From Acidobacteriota bacterium (GTDB lineage: Bacteria > Acidobacteriota > Terriglobia > Terriglobales > Acidobacteriaceae), in contig JAJZIJ010000003.1 in NCBI GenBank assembly GCA_021810625.1, positions 17,770-81,769 on the forward strand: DNA of 64,000 nucleotides. Reading direction: 5' to 3'. The notes beneath the pieces are model-generated. The model did not search any database and had not been told where the DNA came from. It was given only the letters and a program-made list of their open reading frames with translations. Within the stretch, counting starts at the first letter, position 1. Each line of letters opens with the position of its first letter. The position numbers and the translations under genes were made by a program. Below are positions 28,243 to 38,147 of this stretch, one piece after another.

Positions 28243-28854
28243 ATGGGTACAGCAACGGCAATACCCCCAACGAGGAACTCTGCCAAGGGAATGGATAAAA
28301 CGGTCAGACCTATACATAAAAATGGAAAAGAAGTGCAGCAATATGGAACTGTAATTCCACATATATCGCTTGGTCTCGGCGTGGATGTCCGCGAGGAAGT
28401 GGCCGACAAGCTGAACCAGTTGCTGGCCGATACCATCACCCTGCGCGATCTTTATAAGAAGAGTCATTGGCAGGTCTCCGGCCCCACGTTTTATCAGCTT
28501 CATCTGCTCTTCGATAAACACTACGGGGAGCAGGCGGAGATGGTGGACACGATTGCGGAGCGCATCCAGACCCTGGGCGGCGTTAGTATTGCGATGGCCG
28601 CCGATGTAGCCGAGATGACGCGCATTTCGCGTCCACCGAGGGGACGCGAGGAGGTTCCTGTACAGATTTCGCGGCTGCTGGAGGCGCACGAACTGATTAT
28701 CAAGGATGCGCGAACCGTGGCGCGTCGCGCGGCGGAATTGGGCGATGATGGCACCAATGACATGCTGGTCAGCGAGGTGGTGCGCGACAATGAGCTGCAG
28801 GTCTGGTTCATTAGCGAGCACCTGGTGGAGATGCCGCTGGTCTTCGCGAAGTAG
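28243..28854 (+). CDS. dps: Dps family ferritin-like DNA-protection protein
   Basis: 203 aa from ATG 28243, chosen for GGGAGGAA just upstream; the frame is open much further but without similarity. The signature KKSHWQVSGPTFYQLHLLFDKHYGEQAEMVDTIAERI carries the intersubunit ferroxidase residues (His, Asp, Glu). The N-terminal tail of about 45 residues is longer than in E. coli Dps and contains Lys/Arg, which may bind DNA. Dps oxidises and stores iron with peroxide and compacts DNA under stress. Confidence 0.93.
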   Translation: MGTATAIPPTRNSAKGMDKTVRPIHKNGKEVQQYGTVIPHISLGLGVDVREEVADKLNQLLADTITLRDLYKKSHWQVSGPTFYQLHLLFDKHYGEQAEMVDTIAERIQTLGGVSIAMAADVAEMTRISRPPRGREEVPVQISRLLEAHELIIKDARTVARRAAELGDDGTNDMLVSEVVRDNELQVWFISEHLVEMPLVFAK

Positions 28855-28931
28855 GCTCGCGCAAAGGGAATGTTCGCGCAGTCAGGCTGGAGGCTGCATC
28901 AATAATGTCGGCGCATGGGAGTGGTGCATGA

Positions 28932-28957
28932 GGGGTCGCGTCGGGCGCGGCCCCTTT
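28932..28957 (+). terminator. Probable terminator after dps
   Basis: ggggtcgcg (28932-28940) pairs with cgcggcccc (28946-28954) with one G-U pair and a 5-base loop, followed by only three T residues. Stable hairpin, weak T tract. Confidence 0.5.
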
Positions 28958-29002
28958 GCCGTGTCCGTAGTTTCGTCTGATTCCTCTTCGGGTGCGCCGT
29001 GA

Positions 29003-30064
29003 GTGTACAAAAGAAATATGCAGAGGTTGGAGTTGATCTTTCGGTATTGCGCTGTCCTTTGTTTGCCGATATGTCTCTATGCTGGGTGGAGTGGGGCGCA
29101 GACGCTTAGCCAGACATCCAGCCAGACGCTTACGCTCCACGCCCGCACCAATCTTGTGCCTGTGCCTACGCTGGTGGAATCAAAATCCGGCGAGCCGGTC
29201 TTTGGTCTGACGGCAAAGGATTTTATTGTGAAAGACAATGGCGTGGAGCAGAAAAACGTGCATCTGGACACCGACACCGACAACGCGCCACTGTCGCTGG
29301 TGGTTCTGGTGCAGACGGGCCGGGCTGCGGTGGAGGAGTTCTACAAGATGCAGGGACTGCCCACCATGCTGCACGCCCTGACCGGGAGCGCGCAACATCG
29401 TATCGCCATCGTCGCCTTTGACAGCCAGCCGAACCTGTTGCAGGATTTCACCTCAAATTCGCACACGCTGGATCGGGCATTCCAGTCCATCCGGCCCGGC
29501 GATGATGGAGCGGCGATACTCGACGCAGTCTGGTACGCCGCCGACATGTTGCAGGACGAGCCAAAACAGAACCAGCGCGCCATTCTGCTGATCAGCGAGA
29601 CCCGCGATCATGGCAGCCGCACTCCGGCGAAGGCGGTGATCCAAAAGATTGGCTCCAGCAGCACCATTGTCTACACGCTGACCTTTGCCCCGGCGCGGAC
29701 GGAGTTTTTGAACGATCTGAAACATGGCGGCGGCGGGAGTCTGCTGGAGCCATTCAAAATGGCGGCTCAAGCGATGCGCAAGAACGCGGCGGCGGAGATT
29801 CCACGGATGACGGGCGGGGAGTACCTGCGGTTTAATGATGCCAAGGGGCTGGATGGCAAGATCGGCATGTTGGCGAATCAGGTGCATAACCGATACATGC
29901 TCAGCTTTCAGCCCGATCATCCCGCTCCCGGCCTACATCTACTGAGTGTGAGCCTGCGGCGGCAGGATATTGGCGCGACCGTGCTGGCGCGGACAAACTA
30001 CTGGGCGGAGAAGCCGGAGGGCGCATCGGCAGATGCTCCTCCCACAGTGGGAGCGCGGCCATGA
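29003..30064 (+). CDS. VWFA-related secreted protein with degenerate metal site
   Basis: 353 aa from GTG 29003; ATG 29018 is an alternative. A signal peptide (hydrophobic YCAVLCLPICLYAGW) precedes the small beta domain (LVPVPTLVESKSGEPVFGLTAKDFIVKDNG) and a von Willebrand A fold of the acidobacterial type. Where the MIDAS DxSxS should stand the sequence is VQTGRAAV, so metal-dependent binding looks lost. The C-terminal YMLSFQPDHPAPGLHLLSVSLRR matches the family. It ends just before the DedA-rhodanese gene. Confidence 0.85.
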   Translation: MYKRNMQRLELIFRYCAVLCLPICLYAGWSGAQTLSQTSSQTLTLHARTNLVPVPTLVESKSGEPVFGLTAKDFIVKDNGVEQKNVHLDTDTDNAPLSLVVLVQTGRAAVEEFYKMQGLPTMLHALTGSAQHRIAIVAFDSQPNLLQDFTSNSHTLDRAFQSIRPGDDGAAILDAVWYAADMLQDEPKQNQRAILLISETRDHGSRTPAKAVIQKIGSSSTIVYTLTFAPARTEFLNDLKHGGGGSLLEPFKMAAQAMRKNAAAEIPRMTGGEYLRFNDAKGLDGKIGMLANQVHNRYMLSFQPDHPAPGLHLLSVSLRRQDIGATVLARTNYWAEKPEGASADAPPTVGARP

Positions 30065-30119
30065 ACTCCGCGACCTTGCCCCTTGCGTGTGTGTCAGGAA
30101 GGCAGGAGCCAGTGTGACG

Positions 30120-31073
30120 ATGATCCTTCATTTCCTCCTCCATTACGGCTACTGGGTGCTGTTTTTCTGGGTTTTGCTGGAGCAGTTGGGCATGCCTTTG
30201 CCCAGCACGCCTGTGCTGCTGACGGCGGGCACGTTGAGCGCGACGCACGTTTTGGGTTTGGCGGGGATTCTGGTGACCGTGCTGGCGGGCAGCCTGCTGG
30301 CCGATTCCGTCTGGTTTTCTCTGGGCAGGAAATATGGCGACACGGTCACGCGATGGATATGCAAGTTTTCCCTGGAGGCCGCCTCCTGTCTTCGCAGGAC
30401 GGAGGACATGATTGCGGCGCGTGGGCCGGGCGCTCTGGTGATTGCAAAATTCATTCCCGGCCTGAACCTGATGGCGGCTCCGCTGGCGGGCCAAAGCCAG
30501 ATGGAATATCGTTTTTTTCTGCTCTATGATGCGGCGGGAACGCTGCTTTGGGGGTCTTCCTTTGTTCTGCTGGGTCGATTCTTTGGCGATGCTCTCCGCC
30601 GGAATCAAGATGCCCTGCACTGGATGAGCCACTTTGCCCTGGCTGCCTTTGCTCTTGTAGTGGTGGCTCTGCTGGGGGGGAAGATTTTGCGGCAACAGGC
30701 GTTTCTGCGCAAGGTTCGCGCCATGCGCGTGAATCCAGACGATTTGAAGGCCATGCTGGATCGTGGCGAAGAGGTCTTCATCGTGGATCTGCGGTATCCG
30801 CTGGATTATCTTCCCGATCCGCGGGTGCTTCCCGGCGCCATCCGGCTGCTGCCCAGTGAGGTGGTGCAGCGGAGCGCCGATCTGCCACGGGATCGCGATA
30901 TCATCCTCTACTGCACCTGTCCCAGTGAGGAGACCAGCGCCAAGGTGGCCCTGACCATGCGGCGGCTGGGAATTGAGCGAATTCGTCCGCTGCGCGGCGG
31001 CTTTGATGAGTGGAAGCAGCTTGGCTATCCGCTGATGGACCTGGAGAAGGAAGCAGCGCGGTCTGTTTCATAG
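30120..31073 (+). CDS. DedA (VTT) membrane protein fused to a rhodanese domain
   Basis: 317 aa from ATG 30120, after AGGAAGGCAGGAG. Residues 1-190 are a DedA protein (LLEQLGMPLPSTPVLLTAGTLSA, GSLLADSVWFSLGRKYGD, FIPGLNLMAAPLAG). Residues 205-310 are a rhodanese domain (VFIVDLRYPLDYLPDPRVLPGAI, then ILYCTCPSEETSAKVA with the active Cys loop, RPLRGGFDEWKQLGYPL). The active loop is CTCPSEE rather than the classical CxxGxR. The chemistry on the cytosolic side is unknown. It precedes pstC but is separated by about 90 bases. Confidence 0.88.
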   Translation: MILHFLLHYGYWVLFFWVLLEQLGMPLPSTPVLLTAGTLSATHVLGLAGILVTVLAGSLLADSVWFSLGRKYGDTVTRWICKFSLEAASCLRRTEDMIAARGPGALVIAKFIPGLNLMAAPLAGQSQMEYRFFLLYDAAGTLLWGSSFVLLGRFFGDALRRNQDALHWMSHFALAAFALVVVALLGGKILRQQAFLRKVRAMRVNPDDLKAMLDRGEEVFIVDLRYPLDYLPDPRVLPGAIRLLPSEVVQRSADLPRDRDIILYCTCPSEETSAKVALTMRRLGIERIRPLRGGFDEWKQLGYPLMDLEKEAARSVS

Positions 31074-31161
31074 CAGGCCGTGCCCCTTGGCAAATTCATC
31101 AGATATTTACACAGATCGGGTACCCTGAAGAGGCAGGAACGAGAACGCGGGGACAGGTTCT

Positions 31162-32196
31162 GTGAGCGGCAAATTGGCTGAACGAGATGTCGTGAACGAC
31201 AGAGAGTCTCCCGATTCTCCAGGTCTGGCTGCGCCGCGCCTCTCCGTCGTGCGGCAATATCTGAACGCGCAGAGCGATTCCGCTGGTTCGGATGGATTTT
31301 TCAAGACGCTGATGCTGGCCAGTGCATTGACGATCTTTGCCATCGTCCTTTTCATCTTTTTGGAACTGGCATGGCAGTCTCGCATGGCCATTGCCCACTT
31401 TGGAATCTCCTTTTTGTATCGCTCGGCCTGGAACCCGGTCAGCGGGGACTTTGGGGCGCGTCCCTTTATCTACGGAACGCTGGTGTCTTCGTTGCTTGCG
31501 CTGCTGATCGCCGTTCCGCTCTCCGTAAGCACGGCGGTTTTCATTACTGAAATGTGTCCCATCCCTCTGCGTCGCTCGCTTTCCTTTCTTACGGAATTAT
31601 TGGCAGCCATTCCCAGCGTGGTCTACGGTCTGTGGGCCTTGGTGGTGCTGGTGCCGCTGCTGCGGACAGGGATCAATCCTTTTCTGATGCGGACGCTGGG
31701 CTGGACGGGATTTTTTGAGGGGCCGGATTACGGGGTCAGCATGTTGGCGGCGGGAATTATTCTGGCGATTATGATTTTGCCCATCATCTCCTCCATCACG
31801 CGGGAGGTGATGAGTACCGTGCCGCAGAGTCAGCGCGAAGCGGCTCTGGCTCTGGGCGCGACGCGCTGGGAGATGATTCGCATCAGCGTACTCCCCAATG
31901 CGCGTCTGGGTATTGCAGGAGGCGTTATTCTGGGCCTGGGCCGCGCGCTTGGAGAGACAATGGCGGTCACGATGGTGATTGGCAACCGGCCAGAGATTGC
32001 GCGCTCCCTGCTGGCTCCCGGCTATACGATGGCCAGCGTGTTGGCCAATGAATTTACCGAGGCTACGACGAATCTGTATTTGAGCGCGTTGATTGAGATT
32101 GGCCTGGTGCTTTTTCTGGTTACGATTGTGGTGAATGCGCTGGCGCGGCTGTTGATCTGGTCGGTCACGCGCGGCGCTTCGTCGCGAATGGCATAA
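31162..32196 (+). CDS. pstC: Phosphate ABC transporter permease PstC
   Basis: 344 aa from GTG 31162, with six or seven membrane segments. The EAA loop is REAALALGATRWEMIRISVLPNARLGIAGGVILGLGRALGETMAVTMVIG, the PstC signature. A polar N-terminal tail of about 45 residues is present. It forms the channel of the high-affinity phosphate importer with PstA. First gene of pstC-pstA-pstB-phoU. Confidence 0.96.
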   Translation: MSGKLAERDVVNDRESPDSPGLAAPRLSVVRQYLNAQSDSAGSDGFFKTLMLASALTIFAIVLFIFLELAWQSRMAIAHFGISFLYRSAWNPVSGDFGARPFIYGTLVSSLLALLIAVPLSVSTAVFITEMCPIPLRRSLSFLTELLAAIPSVVYGLWALVVLVPLLRTGINPFLMRTLGWTGFFEGPDYGVSMLAAGIILAIMILPIISSITREVMSTVPQSQREAALALGATRWEMIRISVLPNARLGIAGGVILGLGRALGETMAVTMVIGNRPEIARSLLAPGYTMASVLANEFTEATTNLYLSALIEIGLVLFLVTIVVNALARLLIWSVTRGASSRMA

Positions 32197-32200
32197 AGGA

Positions 32201-33070
32201 ATGCAGCAGAGAATACAACAAAGCGGGCAGGCCTGGCGTAGATGGAAGAACCATCTGGCGACGGGAACGGCTGTTTTGGGCACGCTGGTGGTGGTGGCGC
32301 CGCTGTTGGCCATTTTTGCTTATCTCATTTACAAGGGCGCAAGTTCGCTGAACTGGGCCTTCTTTACCAAGGTTCCCAAGCCGGTTGGCGAGATCGGCGG
32401 CGGCATGGAGAATGCCATCGTCGGCTCCGGTGTGCTGCTGACTGTGGCCAGTCTGATCGGCATCCCCATCGGCATTGCCGCCGGGGTCTATCTGGCGGAG
32501 TTTGGACGAAAACGCCTGCTCTCGAATCTGGTGCGCTTTACCGCCGATGTGCTCAATGGCGTGCCGTCGATTGTGATGGGCATTGCCGTCTATTCGTTGA
32601 TCGTGGTGCCGCAGCAGCACTTCTCGGCCTTTTCCGGCGGCGTGGCTCTGGGCATTATGATGATTCCCACGGTCACGCGAACCACGGAAGAGATGCTCCT
32701 GCTGGTGCCCCATGCTGTCCGCGAGGCCGCGCTGGGATTGGGTGTTCCCAATTGGCGTTCCACGGTTTCCATTACGCTGCGCACCGCCTCCGCTGGCATT
32801 ATTACTGGCTGCATGTTGGCCTTTGCCCGCGTGGCCGGGGAAACGGCTCCGCTGTTATTTACGGCCTTTGGAAATGACGACAAGAGTTTGGCGCTCAACC
32901 AGCCCATCGCGGCGCTGCCGCTGCAAATTTTTGTCTACGCCGTCTCTCCCTACAACGACTGGCATCGGCTGGCCTGGGCCGGTTCGTTAGTATTGATCTT
33001 TCTGATTGTTATTTCGGTTTCACTGGTTCGGTATGTAACTTCGCGCGGTGTGCTCAAGGGGGCAAGCTAG
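32201..33070 (+). CDS. pstA: Phosphate ABC transporter permease PstA
   Basis: 289 aa beginning 4 bases after pstC. PstA signatures include ANAIVGSG-like [31 protein letters not shown] and the loop [52 protein letters not shown]. Its TAG overlaps the pstB GTG by one base. Confidence 0.96.
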   Translation: MQQRIQQSGQAWRRWKNHLATGTAVLGTLVVVAPLLAIFAYLIYKGASSLNWAFFTKVPKPVGEIGGGMENAIVGSGVLLTVASLIGIPIGIAAGVYLAEFGRKRLLSNLVRFTADVLNGVPSIVMGIAVYSLIVVPQQHFSAFSGGVALGIMMIPTVTRTTEEMLLLVPHAVREAALGLGVPNWRSTVSITLRTASAGIITGCMLAFARVAGETAPLLFTAFGNDDKSLALNQPIAALPLQIFVYAVSPYNDWHRLAWAGSLVLIFLIVISVSLVRYVTSRGVLKGAS

Positions 33071-33828
33071 TGGGTGTTGGCATTGAAGTAAAAGACCTGA
33101 ATGCCTGGTATGGCAGCACGCACACGCTGCGGGATATTCATCTCAACATTCCAGCCAATCACGCAACGGCGCTCATCGGCCCCTCCGGGTGCGGCAAGTC
33201 CACCTTTGTCCGCTGCCTGAATCGTATGCATGAGACCAACCCGATTGCGCGCGTCACCGGAACCGTAAAAATCGGCGATCTGGATATTTATAACGATGTT
33301 TCTCCGGTCGTGATCCGCAGGCGTATTGGCATGGTGTTTCAGCGGCCCAATCCCTTTCCCACCATGTCGATCTATGACAACGTGGCCAGTGGCCTGCGAC
33401 TCAACGGCTTTCGCAATCGACAGGCGCTCGATGAAATTGTTGAGCGCTCCCTGCGGCGCGCTGCGCTGTGGGATGAAGTCAAAGATGATCTGCGGCGCAA
33501 GTCGGGAGCCAGCATCTCCGGTGGACAACAGCAGCGCCTTTGTATCGCGCGCGCGCTGGCCGTTGATCCAGAGGTGCTGCTGATGGACGAGCCTGCCTCG
33601 GCGCTTGATCCCATCTCCACGGCGAAGATTGAGGATCTCATTTTTCATCTGAAGTCGGAGTACACCATCGTCATCGTGACGCACAACATGCAGCAGGCGG
33701 CGCGCGTTGCGGAGAAGACTGGATTTTTCCTGAACGGCCAGCTGGTGGAGTTTGACGCGACCACAAAAATTTTTACCAATCCCAGTGACAAACGGACGGA
33801 AGATTATATTACCGGGAGGTTCGGATGA
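33070..33828 (+). CDS. pstB: Phosphate ABC transporter ATP-binding protein PstB
   Basis: 252 aa from GTG 33070. Walker A is GPSGCGKST, the signature is [15 protein letters not shown], Walker B is [14 protein letters not shown], and the H-loop is [19 protein letters not shown] near Walker A is typical of PstB. It overlaps phoU by 4 bases. Confidence 0.98.
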   Translation: MGVGIEVKDLNAWYGSTHTLRDIHLNIPANHATALIGPSGCGKSTFVRCLNRMHETNPIARVTGTVKIGDLDIYNDVSPVVIRRRIGMVFQRPNPFPTMSIYDNVASGLRLNGFRNRQALDEIVERSLRRAALWDEVKDDLRRKSGASISGGQQQRLCIARALAVDPEVLLMDEPASALDPISTAKIEDLIFHLKSEYTIVIVTHNMQQAARVAEKTGFFLNGQLVEFDATTKIFTNPSDKRTEDYITGRFG

Positions 33829-34493
33829 CGCGGATACGGTTCCATCAAAACCTCGACGATTTGAAGGAAAAGCTGCTGGTGATGGCGGGCATGGCGGAGC
33901 AGGCTATCCAGCGCTCCATTGAAGCCTATCGTGTCCGTGACCTTTCTATCTGCGATTTGGTGCAGCGCTCCGAGCCTGCCATCAATCGCCAGGAGCGCGA
34001 GATTGATCAGATGGCCCTCGATTTGTTGGCGATGGAGCAGCCAATGGCTATCGATCTGCGTTTTATTCTCGCCGTTATCAAAATCAATGCCGATATCGAA
34101 CGTGTGGGAGATCAGGCTGTCAACATTGCCGGGCGCGTGCGTGATTTGCAAGCCATGCCTCCGGTCGATATCCCTGTGGATATTCCCAAGCTGGCTTCGA
34201 TGGCGGCCTCGATGGTGCGGCGCGCATTGCAATCCTTTATTGATGCGGACGCAAATCTTGCCGAGTCGGTGATTGCGATGGACGACCAGGTGGATCAGAT
34301 GAATAACGCGATCTATCGGACGTTGAGCAAGTTGATCCATGACGAGCCGAGCCAGACCCCGCAGGCGCTGAATGTTCTGCTGATTGCGCGCAACCTGGAG
34401 CGCGTGGGTGACCACGCCACCAACATTGCAGAAGATGTCATCTTCTGGGTGCGCGGCGCCGATGTTCGGCATCATTTGCGAACCGGCAGTTAA
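33825..34493 (+). CDS. phoU: Phosphate transport regulator PhoU
   Basis: 222 aa with two three-helix repeats. Conserved acidic metal-binding motifs are visible ([13 protein letters not shown] in repeat 1, [14 protein letters not shown] in repeat 2). PhoU links PstSCAB to the PhoR/PhoB system and limits phosphate uptake. The solute-binding protein pstS is absent from this operon. The stop codon lies in a TTAA that also supplies the stop of the convergent addA-like gene. Confidence 0.96.
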   Translation: MTRIRFHQNLDDLKEKLLVMAGMAEQAIQRSIEAYRVRDLSICDLVQRSEPAINRQEREIDQMALDLLAMEQPMAIDLRFILAVIKINADIERVGDQAVNIAGRVRDLQAMPPVDIPVDIPKLASMAASMVRRALQSFIDADANLAESVIAMDDQVDQMNNAIYRTLSKLIHDEPSQTPQALNVLLIARNLERVGDHATNIAEDVIFWVRGADVRHHLRTGS

Positions 34494-37400
34494 GTCGCGC
34501 CTTCGATCCACCAGATAAATTTTTGAAGAAGCGGATAGTACAAACCAAGGTGAATCTCCTTGGGCTGTGGATAGGCCGCGCGCGCCACCTCGGCATACAC
34601 CTGCATTTGTCGGGTGTAGAGATTTTTTTGCTCGGCGAGAAATGGCTCCATATCTTGTTCGCCATGCGTGGCAGTTTTGAAATCCACAATCCAAAGTTGC
34701 TGGTTCCCGGCAGCCAGAGGTTCTGGCCCAGCGAGAAACATGCGGTCGAGTCGCACATTGCGAATGGTTTTTTGCCGCAGCGCTGTTAGGGGAATCTCAA
34801 AGTCCGGCAGCAAGGGATCGACATTGGGATGCGCCGCGAGCAGCCATTGCGCCACCGGATCACGCGATATCTCCAGCAGAACGCGTGCAATGCGGTCGGC
34901 GGCAACCTGTGCCGCTTTTGGCGCGTACCCTCCCTGCATCATGCGCAACAGCGCCGGTTGGCGTAGATGTTGTACTGCGTCGTGAATCTGCTCTTCGTCT
35001 CTTTTGGCGCGAAGAATTCGAGCCAGAGGCTGCATCAGCGCATGGACGACAGTGCCGAAGAGTCGCGCCTTCCAGGAACCCTCCGGACGCAGAATCGCAG
35101 AGGCTGCATCTTCGGTCGCTGCCTCCACCTGTTCCCAATCGGAGGGTTGCCCTACATCCGGTGGAAGAGGAGTGGGCGTCCATCCAGAAGGCAGACGACG
35201 AAAATTGGAGAGTGAAAGGATAGAAGCCGCTTCCGATTGCGCCTCTGCCGCCAGACTCGCTGCAATACCGGAGTGAGGTTGCAGGCGTGGCGCGGGCATC
35301 GTCAGAATATTGTCGGCGGCATTTGTTTGCTCCGGTTGTTGCGCAAATATCTCCGCCGCAAGCGGCCATGCAATGTGCAGCAAAGATCGTGCATCGGGGC
35401 GGGATATTTCTTCTTTCTCGGTTATGACAGCGGTGGCAAAGAGGTGTAGTTCCTGTCGCGCGCGCGTGCAGGCCACGTAGAACAATCGCCTCCTCTCTGC
35501 TTCCTTTCTCCGCGCAATCCTCTGGCGAATCCACTGGCCAAAGGGTTCCTTCGTCTCCGACACATGTTGGATGGGAGCCAGAAAGAATTGAGATTTCAAC
35601 GCGCCTTCCGGCGTTGGCCGGATATCTTCTTCCCACACCAAAAGCCTGGGATCATCGTTGCGGGGCTTATTATGCAGGCCCGGAAGCAAAACAATATCCC
35701 ACTCCAGCCCCTTCGCTTTGTGCATCGTCAATACTTCCACGGAGCCTTCCTCCGGCGCAGGCGTTGGCGCGTAGAGCTTCTGCATCCGTTCTTCGATGCG
35801 TGTAGCGGTAAGGCGAACGCCCTCCATTTCCAGATCACTCAGCATCGCGAAAAATTGTTCGATGGCTGGCATCTCGCTGGCGAGGACGCAAGCCTGTCCT
35901 CCCAGCGTGTGCCAGATGCGTTCGACAAGCGAAGATAAACGCTCCTGCGACAGCAACGAACAGGCTTGTTCCAGCGTTCTCCAAACACGCTTGGCGCGTT
36001 GCTGGCCATCGTCTGACAGCAGGGAGAGTCGTTCGCGCAGCAGTTCTGGAAGGGTGCAGGATCGCCACCGCGCATCCTCGGTTCCGCAGACCTCGGTTCC
36101 ACAGAGCGTGTGCAGGTCGGCCAGCGTCAATCCGCACCAAGGCGCGCGCAGCACGGCCAGCCACGCGGTTCGATCCGCAGCGTGCAGCAGGCAGCGCGTA
36201 ATGGCCAGCAGATCGAGCAGAGACTGCCGATCTGTCAGTGTGTCCATTTCAATGGCGCAGTAGGGAATTTTACGCCGCTGCATTTCTTTCAGGATGGGCC
36301 ATGCGTGGCGCTTGTTGCTGACAAGAATGGCAATGCTGCGCGCGCAGTCGTTTGCCTGATCCTCGGAGCGATACCCCTCGATCACATCGCAGAGTGTCTG
36401 CGCTTCAACAAGAGAAGGGTGTATCGCATCGGATGCCGATTTTCGAGCGGATTCGGATTTCTCTTTTTGCTTTGCATATATCAGTGGATGCCAATGGACG
36501 CGATCCCAGGATTCGTCGAGGGACTCTTCCAGATTTGCGGCCAGAGAAGGATGAAAGTGGATGCCGTCGGTATCGTTGGTTTCCAGAAAGACCTGTGAAA
36601 AATACTGATTGGTTGTTTCCACAAGACGTTGCTGCGAGCGGAAATTACTGGTCAGGAAGATCGTCTCGAACCGCACATCGCCCAGTCCAGAATCGCGCGC
36701 ATGAGCAAACAGCGCCACCTCCGCCTGGCGAAAGCGATAGATGGACTGCTTCGGATCGCCGACAAGAAAGACCGTCTGGCTAAAACCATCCCAGCTTTGC
36801 GTCAGATGGCGCAGCAGATGGAATTGCGTCACGGAGGTATCCTGCATCTCGTCCACAAGAAGATGCTGGATTTTTGTTCCCAGCGCCAGCGCAATACTGT
36901 TGGTGTCGTCTGCGAGAGCCTGCTGCGCCGCCAACAGCAACTCCGTAAAATCCGTCTTCCCCTCCTGCGCGAATACGAGTTTCAATTGAATAAGAGCGTG
37001 ACGCAGCAGCAGAAAACTGGCGCGCAGCACCTTGCGCTGCTGTTCTGTGTACTGTACCGGCGGCAGCGTTTGCAGATCGCGCAACGCCTGCTGCAACGCG
37101 GTGTTTCCAGTGAGGGATGTGAGCAGCGCTTGCATCTCCGGCTTACGCGGATCGCCCGGCGGGAAGCCAAGTGTGACATCGACTCTCTTGCGAAATCCAC
37201 CCTCGCGGGTCAGTAGAAAATCCGCAACGACGGCCCAATGCACTGCATCCTCTGCGTGGTACGAGGGAAGCTCCGTCCATGCAAGGCAGGCGGCAAAGGG
37301 ATTCTTTTTTCCTGCTTTTTCCAAATATCCGGCTGCGTGTTGTATGAACGAAAATATCTGCGCCGTGGCCGCAGGGTTCATGACCTGTGCAAGCGCGTCG

Positions 37401-38137
37401 CAGGCAGAGGCGCGAATTTCTAAAAACGGCAGCTCGAATCGCTCGCGCAGAGCATTGTCGAATTCCGCATCGGAAAGATTTTTTGCGATGGGGAAAATAT
37501 GGCCCCACTGGTCGCGTGTTGCCAGCAAATTGGCCAATAATTGCACGGCGTGTTCCAGACGATTATCCAGATGCAGCAGTAGGGCGCGAATCGCGGCATT
37601 CAATTTTTCGTCATCGCCACCCAGTTGCTTCAATACATTTTGCGCGGCGATGGAATACAACTCCGAGGCATCTGTGATTGGCTGCGTTCGCTCTTCCATT
37701 TGCGCCAACATGGGCAATCGCGAGGTGATTTCCTTGCACAGGGAATCGATGGTGCGTACCTGCATCCGATGTGGCTGGCGCGTTAAATTCCAGTTTCTTC
37801 TCCGTCCGTTTTCCAGCGCTGCTGCCGCCAGCGCCCGCGTTTGCTGCTTGTGGGGTGAAGGTTCGCTGCTCGCGTCCGTCTTTTCCGCAGCGCGCAATTC
37901 TTGCAGGATGCGGTCGCGCATCTCGGCGGCGGCCTTGCGCGTAAAGGTGATGGCAAGAATTTCTTCCGGCTCCTCCACCTGCGCCAACAGCTTCAGATAA
38001 CGCTGAATCAGTAATTCCGTTTTGCCGGAACCAGCCGATGCCTCGACAAGAAACGAGCGCTGGGTATCCAGCGCCATCATGCGCTGGGGAGTGTCATCGG
38101 GTTGCGCGTCCGGCGCGATTTTTGACGTGATCTTCAT
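34490..38137 (-). CDS. addA: AddA-like UvrD-family helicase/nuclease
   Basis: 1215 aa from ATG 38137; the frame is open 23 codons further into the upstream gene. Helicase motif I is VEASAGSGKTELLIQRYL, Ia is AITFTRKAAAEMRDRI, II is LLVDEMQDTS, III is LVGDPKQSIYRFRQAE, V is VEVLTMHKAKGLEWDIVLLP and VI is RRLFYVACTRARQELHLF. A C-terminal RecB-type nuclease domain has IVDFKTATHGEQD. With the neighbouring gene it forms an AddAB-type complex that resects double-strand ends for recombination. Confidence 0.9.
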   Translation of the reverse strand: MKITSKIAPDAQPDDTPQRMMALDTQRSFLVEASAGSGKTELLIQRYLKLLAQVEEPEEILAITFTRKAAAEMRDRILQELRAAEKTDASSEPSPHKQQTRALAAAALENGRRRNWNLTRQPHRMQVRTIDSLCKEITSRLPMLAQMEERTQPITDASELYSIAAQNVLKQLGGDDEKLNAAIRALLLHLDNRLEHAVQLLANLLATRDQWGHIFPIAKNLSDAEFDNALRERFELPFLEIRASACDALAQVMNPAATAQIFSFIQHAAGYLEKAGKKNPFAACLAWTELPSYHAEDAVHWAVVADFLLTREGGFRKRVDVTLGFPPGDPRKPEMQALLTSLTGNTALQQALRDLQTLPPVQYTEQQRKVLRASFLLLRHALIQLKLVFAQEGKTDFTELLLAAQQALADDTNSIALALGTKIQHLLVDEMQDTSVTQFHLLRHLTQSWDGFSQTVFLVGDPKQSIYRFRQAEVALFAHARDSGLGDVRFETIFLTSNFRSQQRLVETTNQYFSQVFLETNDTDGIHFHPSLAANLEESLDESWDRVHWHPLIYAKQKEKSESARKSASDAIHPSLVEAQTLCDVIEGYRSEDQANDCARSIAILVSNKRHAWPILKEMQRRKIPYCAIEMDTLTDRQSLLDLLAITRCLLHAADRTAWLAVLRAPWCGLTLADLHTLCGTEVCGTEDARWRSCTLPELLRERLSLLSDDGQQRAKRVWRTLEQACSLLSQERLSSLVERIWHTLGGQACVLASEMPAIEQFFAMLSDLEMEGVRLTATRIEERMQKLYAPTPAPEEGSVEVLTMHKAKGLEWDIVLLPGLHNKPRNDDPRLLVWEEDIRPTPEGALKSQFFLAPIQHVSETKEPFGQWIRQRIARRKEAERRRLFYVACTRARQELHLFATAVITEKEEISRPDARSLLHIAWPLAAEIFAQQPEQTNAADNILTMPAPRLQPHSGIAASLAAEAQSEAASILSLSNFRRLPSGWTPTPLPPDVGQPSDWEQVEAATEDAASAILRPEGSWKARLFGTVVHALMQPLARILRAKRDEEQIHDAVQHLRQPALLRMMQGGYAPKAAQVAADRIARVLLEISRDPVAQWLLAAHPNVDPLLPDFEIPLTALRQKTIRNVRLDRMFLAGPEPLAAGNQQLWIVDFKTATHGEQDMEPFLAEQKNLYTRQMQVYAEVARAAYPQPKEIHLGLYYPLLQKFIWWIEGAT

Positions 38138-38147
38138 TTCGCTCAAT

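Noticed and set aside
34487..34496. Shared TTAA stop codons of phoU and addA, considered as a regulatory overlap
   Set aside because: A 4-base convergent overlap of stops is common in compact genomes and needs no special explanation.
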